A stretch of DNA of 6,162 nucleotides from Lachnospiraceae bacterium (GCA_016282215.1 JAEEKC010000372.1:1-6162); one strand, 5' to 3'; shown: positions 1-5,913, numbered from the stretch's first letter. Notes: generated from the sequence alone by a model not told the origin. Numbers and translations are program-made.

Positions 1-1575
1 CCTGCTGATCACCGGCTTTCCTTCCAGATCCGCAATGGTCCTTGCCAGTTTCCGAATGCGTTGATAGCCCCGGATGCTGAGCTGTTTTTTGTCAAAAACA
101 AAGGCCAGCAATTCCTGGGCACCCCCTTCCATCTTTGCATATTCATCCAGTTCTTCGTTCGACAGCGCCGAGTTAAACTTCCCCTGCCTTGTCATCTGCA
201 CATTCTGCGCTGCCGTCACTCTCGTTCTGATATCCTCGCTGCTTTCTGCGATGGCCTTGTCCGTCAGCTGCGCCCATTCGATCTTTCCCACTTCAACGCT
301 GATATCCATGCGGTCAAGGATTGGCCCCGATACGCGCTTTAAATATCTTTGCACCTCGTGTTCCTTGCAGTTACACTTTCTCCTGTCCGGATAAAATCCG
401 CAGGGACAGGGGTTCATGGCTGCCACGAACATAAAATCGCACTGATAATCACAGGCATATTGATTGCGGATCAGACGGATCTTTTTCTCCTCTAAGGGCT
501 GCCTGAGAAGGTCCAGTTTTTCTCTTCCGAATTCCGGCAATTCATCCAAAAACAAGACCCCTTTATGTGCCATGGTGATAGCACCGGGCATGGGATGTGC
601 CCCGCCCCCGGTCAATGCTGCCGGTGTGATGGTGTGATGCGGTCTCTCATAAGGACGTTCTGTGATCAGGCCGGTCTTCGCATCCAAAAGCCCCGCGACT
701 GAATAGATCTGCGTCACTTCCAGACACTCTTCGTATGTCATCCTGGGCAAAATTGTCGGGATCCGTTCTGCGATCATGGATTTGCCGCTGCCGGGCGGTC
801 CGAATAAAAGCAGGTTGTGAAAACCTGCCGCCGCGATCTCCGCAGCCCGTCTCGCCTGCTGCTGGCCGCAGATCTGTGAAAAATCGGGCCGGTCTGAGAT
901 TTCGGTTTTTCGATTATTTTGTGCCTCCGCTTTCGTCTCACTTTCAAAATCGTCCCCTTCCGACCACTGCCATTTATCCCTGTGTTCAGCCTTACAGATC
1001 TCATAGGCCTGTCTTAGTGTATCTGCCGGATACAGACTGATCGTCTTGACATTCTGTGCCTCCAACACATTTTCCCTCGGCAGAATGCAGCTGCGCACTC
1101 CCGCTTTCGCTGCCTTAAGCAGGATCGGCAATATCCCTTTTACCGGTTTTACTTCTCCATCCAGTCCCAGTTCTCCAATGATCAAGGTTGAATTGATGAA
1201 ACGTTCTCCGCTATCGACCTTGCTCTCTGCATCGTTTTCTTTTTCACTTTCTATATCATCTTTGACTATTGCAACCTCGTCACTATGCGCATCCCCATCC
1301 AGCGCCAGCAGGATCCCAAGGGCAACCGGAAGGTCAAAACCGCTGCCATCCTTTCTGATATCTGCCGGACGCAGGCTGATGGTCACCCGCTTGATTGGCA
1401 GTGAAAAACCGCTGTTTTTGATCCCGACGCGCACCCTGTCCCGGCTTTCCTTTACTTCATTTGCCAGATACCCGATCATTTCCATGCAGGGCAAGCCTTC
1501 CGAAATATCCACCTCTACCTGCACCAAAAAACTATCCAGGCCGCGAAACGCGCCGGATATCACTGATTGATACAT
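1..1575 (-). CDS. comM: YifB/ComM family Mg-chelatase-like AAA+ ATPase (3' end cut by window edge)
   Basis: This is a cytoplasmic AAA+ ATPase of the ComM/YifB family. In Gram-negative bacteria ComM is a hexameric helicase that promotes branch migration during natural transformation; its role in Clostridia is less clear. 525 residues are visible and frame is open to the window edge. The family is usually about 500-510 residues, and the last visible helix (RKLARTIADLEGKP) normally lies 20-30 residues from the end, so little is missing. Domains in order: ChlI-like N-terminal domain (about 20-190), AAA+ core (about 235-425) and the start of the Mg-chelatase C-terminal domain. Visible motifs are Walker A GPPGSGKS (259-266), Walker B LFLDE (D344, E345), MNPCPCG (387-393) with a further Cys pair C401/C403, and the sensor/arginine-finger region SGPILDRMD (416-424). 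Two hydrophilic stretches look longer than usual, about 94-128 and 205-240. The ATG has AGGAG at 1585-1581, 5 nt away. Its likely promoter lies in the repeat at 1626-1769. Confidence 0.95.
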   Translation of the reverse strand, partial: MYQSVISGAFRGLDSFLVQVEVDISEGLPCMEMIGYLANEVKESRDRVRVGIKNSGFSLPIKRVTISLRPADIRKDGSGFDLPVALGILLALDGDAHSDEVAIVKDDIESEKENDAESKVDSGERFINSTLIIGELGLDGEVKPVKGILPILLKAAKAGVRSCILPRENVLEAQNVKTISLYPADTLRQAYEICKAEHRDKWQWSEGDDFESETKAEAQNNRKTEISDRPDFSQICGQQQARRAAEIAAAGFHNLLLFGPPGSGKSMIAERIPTILPRMTYEECLEVTQIYSVAGLLDAKTGLITERPYERPHHTITPAALTGGGAHPMPGAITMAHKGVLFLDELPEFGREKLDLLRQPLEEKKIRLIRNQYACDYQCDFMFVAAMNPCPCGFYPDRRKCNCKEHEVQRYLKRVSGPILDRMDISVEVGKIEWAQLTDKAIAESSEDIRTRVTAAQNVQMTRQGKFNSALSNEELDEYAKMEGGAQELLAFVFDKKQLSIRGYQRIRKLARTIADLEGKPVISR

Positions 1576-1580
1576 GTTGT

Positions 1581-1585
1581 CTCCT
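1581..1585 (-). promoter_or_regulatory. Ribosome binding site of comM
   Basis: AGGAG sits 5 nt upstream of the ATG at 1575-1573, within GGAAAGGAGACAACATG. It fixes the start of comM and excludes reading the gene as a continuation of the overlapping upstream frame. Confidence 0.85.
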
Positions 1586-1692
1586 TTCCCGAACTCACAT
1601 TGCTTTGATATCCCAATTCACAGGATTCAACATGCAGCATCGACAAAAACACTTCCGCCGATAAAACAGCTCTATTATCTTTAAACTCACGG

Positions 1693-1720
1693 AAAACACT
1701 TCCGGAACCGAAAGTTCTTT
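1693..1720 (-). terminator. Promoter-proximal terminator-like hairpin, left copy
   Basis: The core inverted repeat lies at 1698-1715. On the minus-strand RNA it reads ACUUUCGG-UU-CCGGAAGU, an 8-bp palindrome (7 bp with a 4-nt loop) in which one pair is U·G. Flanking AAAGA and GUUUU can extend the stem past one mismatch. It falls about 15-40 nt into the predicted comM transcript. It could be an attenuator, a stabilising 5' hairpin or a protein-binding palindrome. The U-tract is short, so strong termination is doubtful. Confidence 0.4.
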
Positions 1721-1740
1721 GATCAAAAAAGAATGATTGT

Positions 1741-1769
1741 ATTATATAGTGTGCCCACCGAAAATGCAA
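1741..1769 (-). promoter_or_regulatory. Predicted sigma-A promoter of comM
   Basis: On the minus strand, TTGCAT (1769-1764) and TATAAT (1746-1741) are separated by exactly 17 bp. The predicted start is near 1734, giving a leader of about 159 nt before comM. The same -35, -10 and spacing occur in the right repeat copy, although the middle of the spacer differs, which is what selection on a working promoter would leave. Confidence 0.75.
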
Positions 1770-1913
1770 TACACAATCCGCTAACAAGGCATAAATGCAT
1801 ACGTAATCCAAAAACTTTGTAGAATACTCAACAATCCTCAATTTCGGTATTGACAAATCACCCATGGCAACTTAGTATAATTGCAAAGAGAAATGGGTTT
1901 TTTACCGTACGTG
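1770..1913. other. AT-rich intergenic stretch between the accessory gene and the left repeat
   Basis: This 144-bp stretch follows the stop codon of the accessory gene. I see no minus-strand hairpin with a U-tract, so there is no clear terminator, and transcription from the accessory gene could read into the comM leader. It does contain the candidate plus-strand promoter at 1850-1881 and a weak inverted repeat (ACCCAT at 1860-1865, ATGGGT at 1893-1898). Confidence 0.6.
1850..1881 (+). promoter_or_regulatory. Candidate plus-strand promoter facing the accessory gene antisense
   Basis: On the plus strand a perfect TTGACA (1850-1855) is followed after 17 bp by TAGTAT (1873-1878), or after 20 bp by TATAAT (1876-1881). 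A transcript from here would start near 1885 and run antisense into the 3' end of the gene at 1914-2447. No plus-strand gene with a ribosome binding site follows. In AT-rich DNA such matches arise by chance, so this is tentative. Confidence 0.3.
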
Positions 1914-2447
1914 TCAGATTTTCTGGCAGCCAAGCGGGTTGCTCGTTTCTTTTTTTATGTTTATGACATCATACAAATATTTTTTTCCATTCAAATCATG
2001 TCTGATTATCATATAGACATGAAACACATTGTACCGATCCACTTCTCCATTATCACCAAAGATTGGAAGCGCGAACCTCGATTCATAACGATACCATCCA
2101 TTTGCCGCATCAATCGTATGTTTTTCTTTTCGATTCGGCGTAAAACTGCCATCAGTTGCTATTTCAAGCATTGATCCTAACCCTTGTGATGCATTTGCCT
2201 TTGCTTTTGCAACCGTACCTTTTAACGAATAAGTATATTCCGAACCGGTATACTCATCCGGTAAATCTTTCCCTATATAAACCACTTCCCCGCTTTCAGC
2301 TATCGTGTACATCTCACCAACATATTCCGTGAGATATGCCTTTACCTCGTCCCATTTGACTGAACGTTTGCCCTTGAATCTGATATCATTGATAATTGCA
2401 ATATTGTTACCATTAGTATCTTTTACAACACTTACATTTCTGTCCAT
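1914..2447 (-). CDS. Accessory 177-aa protein, possible phage/conjugative-element polyvalent or BECR-nuclease-like domain
   Basis: I do not recognise a characterised gene. The protein has no signal peptide or membrane segment and should be cytoplasmic. From memory it resembles small Lachnospiraceae proteins and C-terminal domains of phage and conjugative-element polyvalent proteins (LPD / barnase-EndoU-ColicinE5/D-RelE-like groups), where ribonuclease activity has been predicted; I could not test this. Conserved-looking blocks are IAIINDIRFKGKR (16-28), a helix WDEVKAYL (32-39), EVVYIGKDLPDEY (54-66), AKAKANASQG (80-89), KH..DAANGWYRYESRFALP (109-128), RYNVF (138-142), RHDLNGKKYLYDV (149-161) and NIKKETSNPL (163-172). 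H110, R120, R124, H150 and K165/K166 are polar residues that could be catalytic. The start at 2447 is chosen over an ATG at 2504 because AGGAG (2458-2454) lies 6 nt upstream; the longer frame would begin inside the repeat. The gene is visibly more AT-rich than its neighbours, suggesting horizontal acquisition. Alternatives are a solitary toxin or a decoy/regulatory domain. Confidence 0.75.
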   Translation of the reverse strand: MDRNVSVVKDTNGNNIAIINDIRFKGKRSVKWDEVKAYLTEYVGEMYTIAESGEVVYIGKDLPDEYTGSEYTYSLKGTVAKAKANASQGLGSMLEIATDGSFTPNRKEKHTIDAANGWYRYESRFALPIFGDNGEVDRYNVFHVYMIIRHDLNGKKYLYDVINIKKETSNPLGCQKI

Positions 2448-2453
2448 ACAGTT

Positions 2454-2458
2454 CTCCT
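2454..2458 (-). promoter_or_regulatory. Ribosome binding site deciding the accessory gene start
   Basis: AGGAG lies 6 nt upstream of the ATG at 2447-2445 (CAGGAGAACTGTATGG). The upstream in-frame ATG at 2504 has no comparable site and falls inside the repeat, so the 177-residue protein is preferred to a 196-residue one. Confidence 0.8.
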
Positions 2459-2510
2459 GATAATTTACCTCACTCCCTGCTAAACAACAAATCGTTTCCA
2501 ACATCCAGCA

Positions 2511-2561
2511 TCAGAAAATACACTTCTGACAACAAAACAGTACTAGTATCTTTAAACACAT
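2511..2561 (-). CDS. Possible 16-aa cysteine-rich leader peptide
   Basis: Within the leader of the accessory gene a short frame ATG...TGA encodes MCLKILVLFCCQKCIF. A GGAAG, part of the 3' arm of the hairpin at 2564-2591, sits 8 nt before the ATG, so folding would hide this ribosome binding site. In the left copy the matching codon is GTG (1690-1688), but the frame is not stopped at the equivalent place and runs to about 31 residues with a different sequence. The poor conservation makes real translation doubtful. Confidence 0.15.
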   Translation of the reverse strand: MCLKILVLFCCQKCIF

Positions 2562-2563
2562 GG

Positions 2564-2591
2564 AAAACACTTCCGGAACCGGAAGTTCTTT
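2564..2591 (-). terminator. Promoter-proximal terminator-like hairpin, right copy
   Basis: The core is a perfect palindromic stem at 2569-2586 (ACTTCCGG-TT-CCGGAAGT on the minus strand), extendable by flanking AAAGA/GTTTT with one A·G mismatch and a G·U pair. It lies within the first 40 nt of the predicted transcript and also downstream of hemW, so it could act as a partial terminator for lepA-hemW readthrough, an attenuator for the accessory gene, or an operator. The weak U-tract (GTGTTTTCC) argues against efficient termination. Confidence 0.4.
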
Positions 2592-2611
2592 GATCAAAAA
2601 AGATTGATTGT

Positions 2612-2640
2612 ATTATATAAAACGAATGGGGAAAATGCAA
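2612..2640 (-). promoter_or_regulatory. Predicted sigma-A promoter of the accessory gene
   Basis: On the minus strand TTGCAT (2640-2635), a 17-bp spacer and a perfect TATAAT (2617-2612) predict a start near 2605 and a leader of about 158 nt. The -35 lies just 6 nt past the hemW stop, with no room for a hemW terminator before it, so hemW transcripts probably run through this promoter. Confidence 0.75.
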
Positions 2641-2646
2641 GGTATT

Positions 2647-3951
2647 TCAGAAAAGAAACTCCGCCAAGATCGGGTTGCTGACGATCATGCCTTCCGGCGT
2701 CAGGAAAAGTCGGTCTCTCTCTATCCCGAGCATCCCCATCTGCTTATACTTATCGATTACATCCCCGTAAACATCCGTAAGCGATTTCCCGAAACTCTTT
2801 TCGAATGCCGAAATAGATATCCCCATTGTCTGTCGGAGACCGAGAAACATGGTCTCTTCCATCTGTTCTTCGATGGAAAGCCGGTGAATATCTTCCCGGA
2901 TTTCTTTTTGATACTCTTCACAGACTCCTTCTCTCATCTCACGATCCTGGGAAGATGCGAAGAAAAAACTAATATATTTATGTAAACCATCTGTATTCTT
3001 CCACCTCACGTTGTCAATGCAGGAAGCAGCGCCGATCCCAAACCCCAGATAGTCCTCCCGCTGCCAGTATACCTGATTGTGTCTGCATTCATATCCCGGC
3101 TTTGCATAGTTGGAGATCTCATATCTCTGATATCCGTACTCTCTGAGTACCTCAGCCGTCGTTTCATACATCTTACGCTCAGTATCCTCATCCGGCAACT
3201 GCCACTTTAGATCGGATACGTCATCCATTGTTATGTCAACCGCTTCGTGATATCTCTCATAAAGAGGAGTCCCCTCTTCCAGAATAAGACTATACGCAGA
3301 AATATGCTCTGGATCCAACGCCGCAACTTTATGTAAACTGTTCATATAGTTTTCCAATGTCTGCCCCGGCAAAGCCGCCATCAGATCAATATTGATATTC
3401 CGCGCTCCCGCATCCCGCAGCGCATGATAAGTTTGCAGGAATTCCTCATAGGTATGAATCCTTCCAAGCCTTTGAAGCTCTCCGTTATCTGTCGACTGCA
3501 AACCAATGCTGAACCGGTTAATTCCAAGTTTACATAATTCTCTGCACTCTTCCGGCATGACTGTACCCGGATTGAGTTCCATTGTGATTTCAGTGGTGCA
3601 TTCATCATTTTCCACTGCGCTTAAAATGTCGCAGTCTGAATTATGTAAACCAGCGAACGTTTCTTTCACCGCCCCCAGTACCCTTCCGATCTGCACCGTA
3701 TGCAGCACAGAAGGCGTCCCCCCGCCGATAAAAATCGAACGGACAGGACGCCTTGCATCGTCAGAATTTTCATATGATCTGATTTCCCGGATCAGTGCCT
3801 TCACATACTTTTCCCTGGTATCCTCATCTACCGGTGCAGAAAGGAAGTCGCAATATGCGCATTTTTTCACACAGAATGGGATATGGATGTAGAGGCTCAG
3901 CGGCTGTATTATGTTAATCAATTCGTTTGTTTGAACTATTTCGTTCGCCAT
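2647..3951 (-). CDS. hemW: Radical SAM family heme chaperone HemW
   Basis: HemW is a cytoplasmic radical-SAM protein that binds heme and is thought to deliver it to membrane hemoproteins; it is often misannotated as the coproporphyrinogen dehydrogenase HemN. The radical-SAM cluster motif C-x3-C-x2-C is at C27/C31/C34, followed by CDF as in HemW. The glycine-rich SAM motif GGGTPS is at 76-81, ELNPG at 125-129, and the HemW-diagnostic HNxxYW motif, HNQVYW, at 291-296. The HemN C-terminal domain ends in LTPEGMIVSNPILAEFLF. At 434 residues it is longer than the usual 375-400, because of acidic insertions near 101-119, around VDITMDDVSDLKWQLPDED, and around SSQDREMREGVCEEYQKE. The start is the only early ATG; GAGGGG (3960-3955) lies only 3 nt away, a tight spacing. 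The gene follows lepA by 23 nt with no promoter or terminator between them, implying one transcript. Confidence 0.95.
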   Translation of the reverse strand: MANEIVQTNELINIIQPLSLYIHIPFCVKKCAYCDFLSAPVDEDTREKYVKALIREIRSYENSDDARRPVRSIFIGGGTPSVLHTVQIGRVLGAVKETFAGLHNSDCDILSAVENDECTTEITMELNPGTVMPEECRELCKLGINRFSIGLQSTDNGELQRLGRIHTYEEFLQTYHALRDAGARNINIDLMAALPGQTLENYMNSLHKVAALDPEHISAYSLILEEGTPLYERYHEAVDITMDDVSDLKWQLPDEDTERKMYETTAEVLREYGYQRYEISNYAKPGYECRHNQVYWQREDYLGFGIGAASCIDNVRWKNTDGLHKYISFFFASSQDREMREGVCEEYQKEIREDIHRLSIEEQMEETMFLGLRQTMGISISAFEKSFGKSLTDVYGDVIDKYKQMGMLGIERDRLFLTPEGMIVSNPILAEFLF

Positions 3952-3974
3952 ATGCCCCTCATCAGATAATATAT

Positions 3975-5810
3975 TTACTGGCTATCCAGTTTCAGCACGC
4001 TCATGAAGGCTTTCTGCGGGATCTCCACATTGCCGACCTGGCGCATCCGCTTCTTGCCTTCCTTCTGCTTCTCAAGCAGTTTCTTCTTACGCGTGATATC
4101 ACCGCCGTAGCACTTGGCCAAAACGTCCTTACGCATGGCTTTGACGGTTTCTCTGGCGATAACTTTTCCGCCCACCGCTGCCTGGATCGGGATCTCAAAC
4201 AGGTGACGCGGGATCTCGTCTTTTAACTTCTCACACATCTTGCGACCGCGCTCATATGCACCATCCTTGTGCACGATAAAGGAAAGGGCATCCACCTCTT
4301 CCTTGTTGATCAGGATGTCAAGTTTCACAAGCTGCGAAGGCACATAGCCCTTCAGGTCATAATCAAAAGATGCATATCCCTTCGACCGGGATTTTAAAGC
4401 GTCAAAGAAATCATAGATAATCTCGTTCAGCGGCAGGTCATAACGCAAAAGCGCCCTGGTCTCTTCCATGTATTCCATCCCGAGATAAACGCCGCGCCGC
4501 TGCTGGCACAGCTCCATAATGGGACCGATGAACTCGGTCGTCACCATGATCTCTGCGGAAACGATGGGCTCTTCCATATGCTCGATCTCAGAAGGATCCG
4601 GCAGGTTTGTCGGGTTGGTCAGTTCAATGACCTCGCCGTCGGTCTTGAACACCTTGTAAACAACGCCGGGGGCTGTGGTCACAAGGTCCAGGTTATACTC
4701 TCTCTCCAGCCTTTCCTGGATCACATCCAGATGCAAAAGTCCCAAAAAACCGCACCGGAAGCCAAAACCCAAAGCGATAGACGTCTCCGGCTCATAGTGG
4801 AGTGAAGCGTCATTCAGCTGCAGTTTTTCCAGCGCGTCCCGCAGTTCCGGGTACTTGGCGCCATCCGCCGGATACACGCCGCAGTAGACCATGGACTGCA
4901 CCCGTTTATAACCGGGAAGCGGCTCAGCGGCAGGCCTGTCGGCATCCGTCACTGTATCACCCACTGCCGTATCGCGGACATTTTTAATGGACGCCGTGAT
5001 ATATCCAACCAGTCCGGCTGTCAATTCTTCGCAGGGAATGAACTGGCCCGCTCCGAAATAACCGACCTCCACGACTTCTGCTGTCGCGCCGGTAGCCATC
5101 ATCCGAATCCTGGTTCCCTTCTTCACCGTTCCGTCGAAGATCCTGCAGAAAATGATCACGCCTTTATAGGAATCATATAATGAATCAAAGATCAAAGCCT
5201 TCAGCGGTGCACCGGCATCTCCCGTGGGCGCCGGAATCCGCGATACCACCTGCTCAAGCACTTCATCGATACCGATGCCGTTTTTCGCAGAGATCAGTGG
5301 TGCGTCCTGTGCTTCGAGGCCGATCACGTCTTCGATCTCGTCCTTCACCCTTTGCGGTTCTGCGCTCGGAAGGTCGATCTTGTTGATCACAGGGAACACA
5401 TCCAGATCGTGATCCAGCGCCAGATAAACGTTGGCCAGGGTCTGCGCTTCGATCCCCTGCGCCGCATCCACTACCAGGATCGCGCCGTCGCAGGCCGCCA
5501 GGGCCCGGCTGACTTCATAATTAAAGTCCACATGTCCCGGGGTATCGATAAGATTCAGGATATATTCCTCCCCATTCTTCGCTTTATAAATGATCCGCAC
5601 GGTCTGGGCCTTGATGGTGATGCCGCGCTCACGCTCGAGATCCATGTTGTCAAGCACCTGAGCCTGCATCTCGCGCTCGGTCAATAGCCCGGTCATCTCA
5701 ATGATCCTGTCCGCCAGGGTCGATTTACCGTGATCGATATGTGCGATAATGCAAAAATTTCTGATATGACTCTGATCTGCCATGTATATTCTTATCCCTT
5801 TCCGGATCAT
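3975..5810 (-). CDS. lepA: Elongation factor 4 (LepA) GTPase
   Basis: LepA is a ribosome-associated translational GTPase, related to EF-G, that acts on stalled or incorrectly translocated ribosomes. It is complete at 611 residues (family about 597-612). G-domain motifs are AHIDHGKS (23-30), the switch I RGIT (62-65), DTPGH (89-93), NKID (143-146) and SAK (174-176). Domain II, the EF-G-like III and V domains (GFRCGFLGLLHLDV, RRGVYLGMEYM) and the LepA-specific basic C-terminal domain (KCYGGDITRKKKLLEKQKEGKKR) follow in order. The start at 5810 has AAGGA (5821-5817) with 6-nt spacing. An internal ATG at 5783 (M10, giving MADQSHIRNF) has only AAAGGG 12 nt upstream and would give 602 residues, closer to many homologues, so both remain possible. 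It is the first gene of the lepA-hemW transcription unit. Confidence 0.97.
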   Translation of the reverse strand: MIRKGIRIYMADQSHIRNFCIIAHIDHGKSTLADRIIEMTGLLTEREMQAQVLDNMDLERERGITIKAQTVRIIYKAKNGEEYILNLIDTPGHVDFNYEVSRALAACDGAILVVDAAQGIEAQTLANVYLALDHDLDVFPVINKIDLPSAEPQRVKDEIEDVIGLEAQDAPLISAKNGIGIDEVLEQVVSRIPAPTGDAGAPLKALIFDSLYDSYKGVIIFCRIFDGTVKKGTRIRMMATGATAEVVEVGYFGAGQFIPCEELTAGLVGYITASIKNVRDTAVGDTVTDADRPAAEPLPGYKRVQSMVYCGVYPADGAKYPELRDALEKLQLNDASLHYEPETSIALGFGFRCGFLGLLHLDVIQERLEREYNLDLVTTAPGVVYKVFKTDGEVIELTNPTNLPDPSEIEHMEEPIVSAEIMVTTEFIGPIMELCQQRRGVYLGMEYMEETRALLRYDLPLNEIIYDFFDALKSRSKGYASFDYDLKGYVPSQLVKLDILINKEEVDALSFIVHKDGAYERGRKMCEKLKDEIPRHLFEIPIQAAVGGKVIARETVKAMRKDVLAKCYGGDITRKKKLLEKQKEGKKRMRQVGNVEIPQKAFMSVLKLDSQ

Positions 5811-5837
5811 CCACGATCCTTGCTTCTGATATTGTCA

Positions 5838-5856
5838 ACATAATTATTTGTTATGT
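5838..5856. repeat. Small inverted repeat in the lepA leader region
   Basis: ACATAA (5838-5843) and TTATGT (5851-5856) are perfect 6-bp inverted arms around a 7-nt loop. They lie between the candidate -10 and the lepA ribosome binding site. It could be an operator or a weak hairpin; nothing further supports either. Confidence 0.3.
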
Positions 5857-5864
5857 CATCTATT

Positions 5865-5870
5865 ATTATA
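5865..5870 (-). promoter_or_regulatory. Weak candidate -10 element for lepA
   Basis: A perfect TATAAT on the minus strand lies about 55 nt before the lepA start. The hexamer 17 bp upstream is TACAGA, a poor -35. It would give a leader of about 48 nt. It is the best-placed -10 in the spacer, but the region is AT-rich and the match may be chance. Confidence 0.3.
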
Positions 5871-5913
5871 TATCTACTCTTATCTTTTCTGTATCCGTCA
5901 GTCTCTATTGTGA

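Larger units (their letters stand above)
1626..1769 (-). repeat. Left copy of 144-bp promoter-leader direct repeat (upstream of comM)
   Basis: This segment aligns without gaps to 2497-2640 at a constant offset of 871 bp. By hand count 117 of 144 positions are identical. Positions 1626-1748 match at 106/123, the next 11 bp (1749-1759) at only 1/11, and 1760-1769 at 10/10. On the minus strand it carries in order a -35, a -10, an AT-rich initial transcribed region with the palindrome TTTGATCAAA, a GC-rich hairpin, and about 70 nt more leader. It ends 50 nt before the comM start codon. No transposase or terminal inverted repeats are present, so it is not an obvious insertion sequence. Confidence 0.9.
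2497..2640 (-). repeat. Right copy of 144-bp promoter-leader direct repeat (upstream of the accessory gene)
   Basis: This is the partner of 1626-1769, in the same orientation and gap-free. It begins 6 nt after the hemW stop codon and ends 49 nt before the accessory start codon, against 50 nt for the left copy and comM. The two start codons are 872 bp apart and the repeats 871 bp, so promoter-to-start distance is preserved even though the last 50 nt before each gene have largely diverged. Confidence 0.9.

Noticed and set aside
1701..1720. LexA-like box (GAAC...GTTC) in the leader repeat
   Set aside because: The half-sites are separated by 5 nt rather than the 4 nt of the Gram-positive SOS box and are explained as part of the hairpin.
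1560..1865. 101-residue minus-strand frame upstream of and overlapping comM
   Set aside because: It spans the promoter-leader repeat and overlaps the comM start. The matching frame in the right repeat copy differs mostly by amino-acid-changing substitutions and ends elsewhere, so there is no sign of selection on a protein.
1860..1903. Plus-strand inverted repeat ACCCAT/ATGGGT followed by six T
   Set aside because: The stem is only 6 bp around a 27-nt loop and no plus-strand gene precedes it. In the minus direction there is no U-tract, so it is not a terminator of the accessory gene.
1881..2174. 97-residue plus-strand frame
   Set aside because: It is the shadow of the accessory gene, starts at a TTG without a ribosome binding site, and has a low-complexity aromatic composition.
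1626..2640. Insertion sequence or composite transposon flanked by direct repeats
   Set aside because: No transposase frame, terminal inverted repeats or target-site duplication is visible; the repeats instead contain promoters at set distances from start codons.
2608..2985. 125-residue plus-strand frame over the end of hemW
   Set aside because: It lies antisense to the well supported hemW C-terminal domain and has no ribosome binding site or recognisable motifs.
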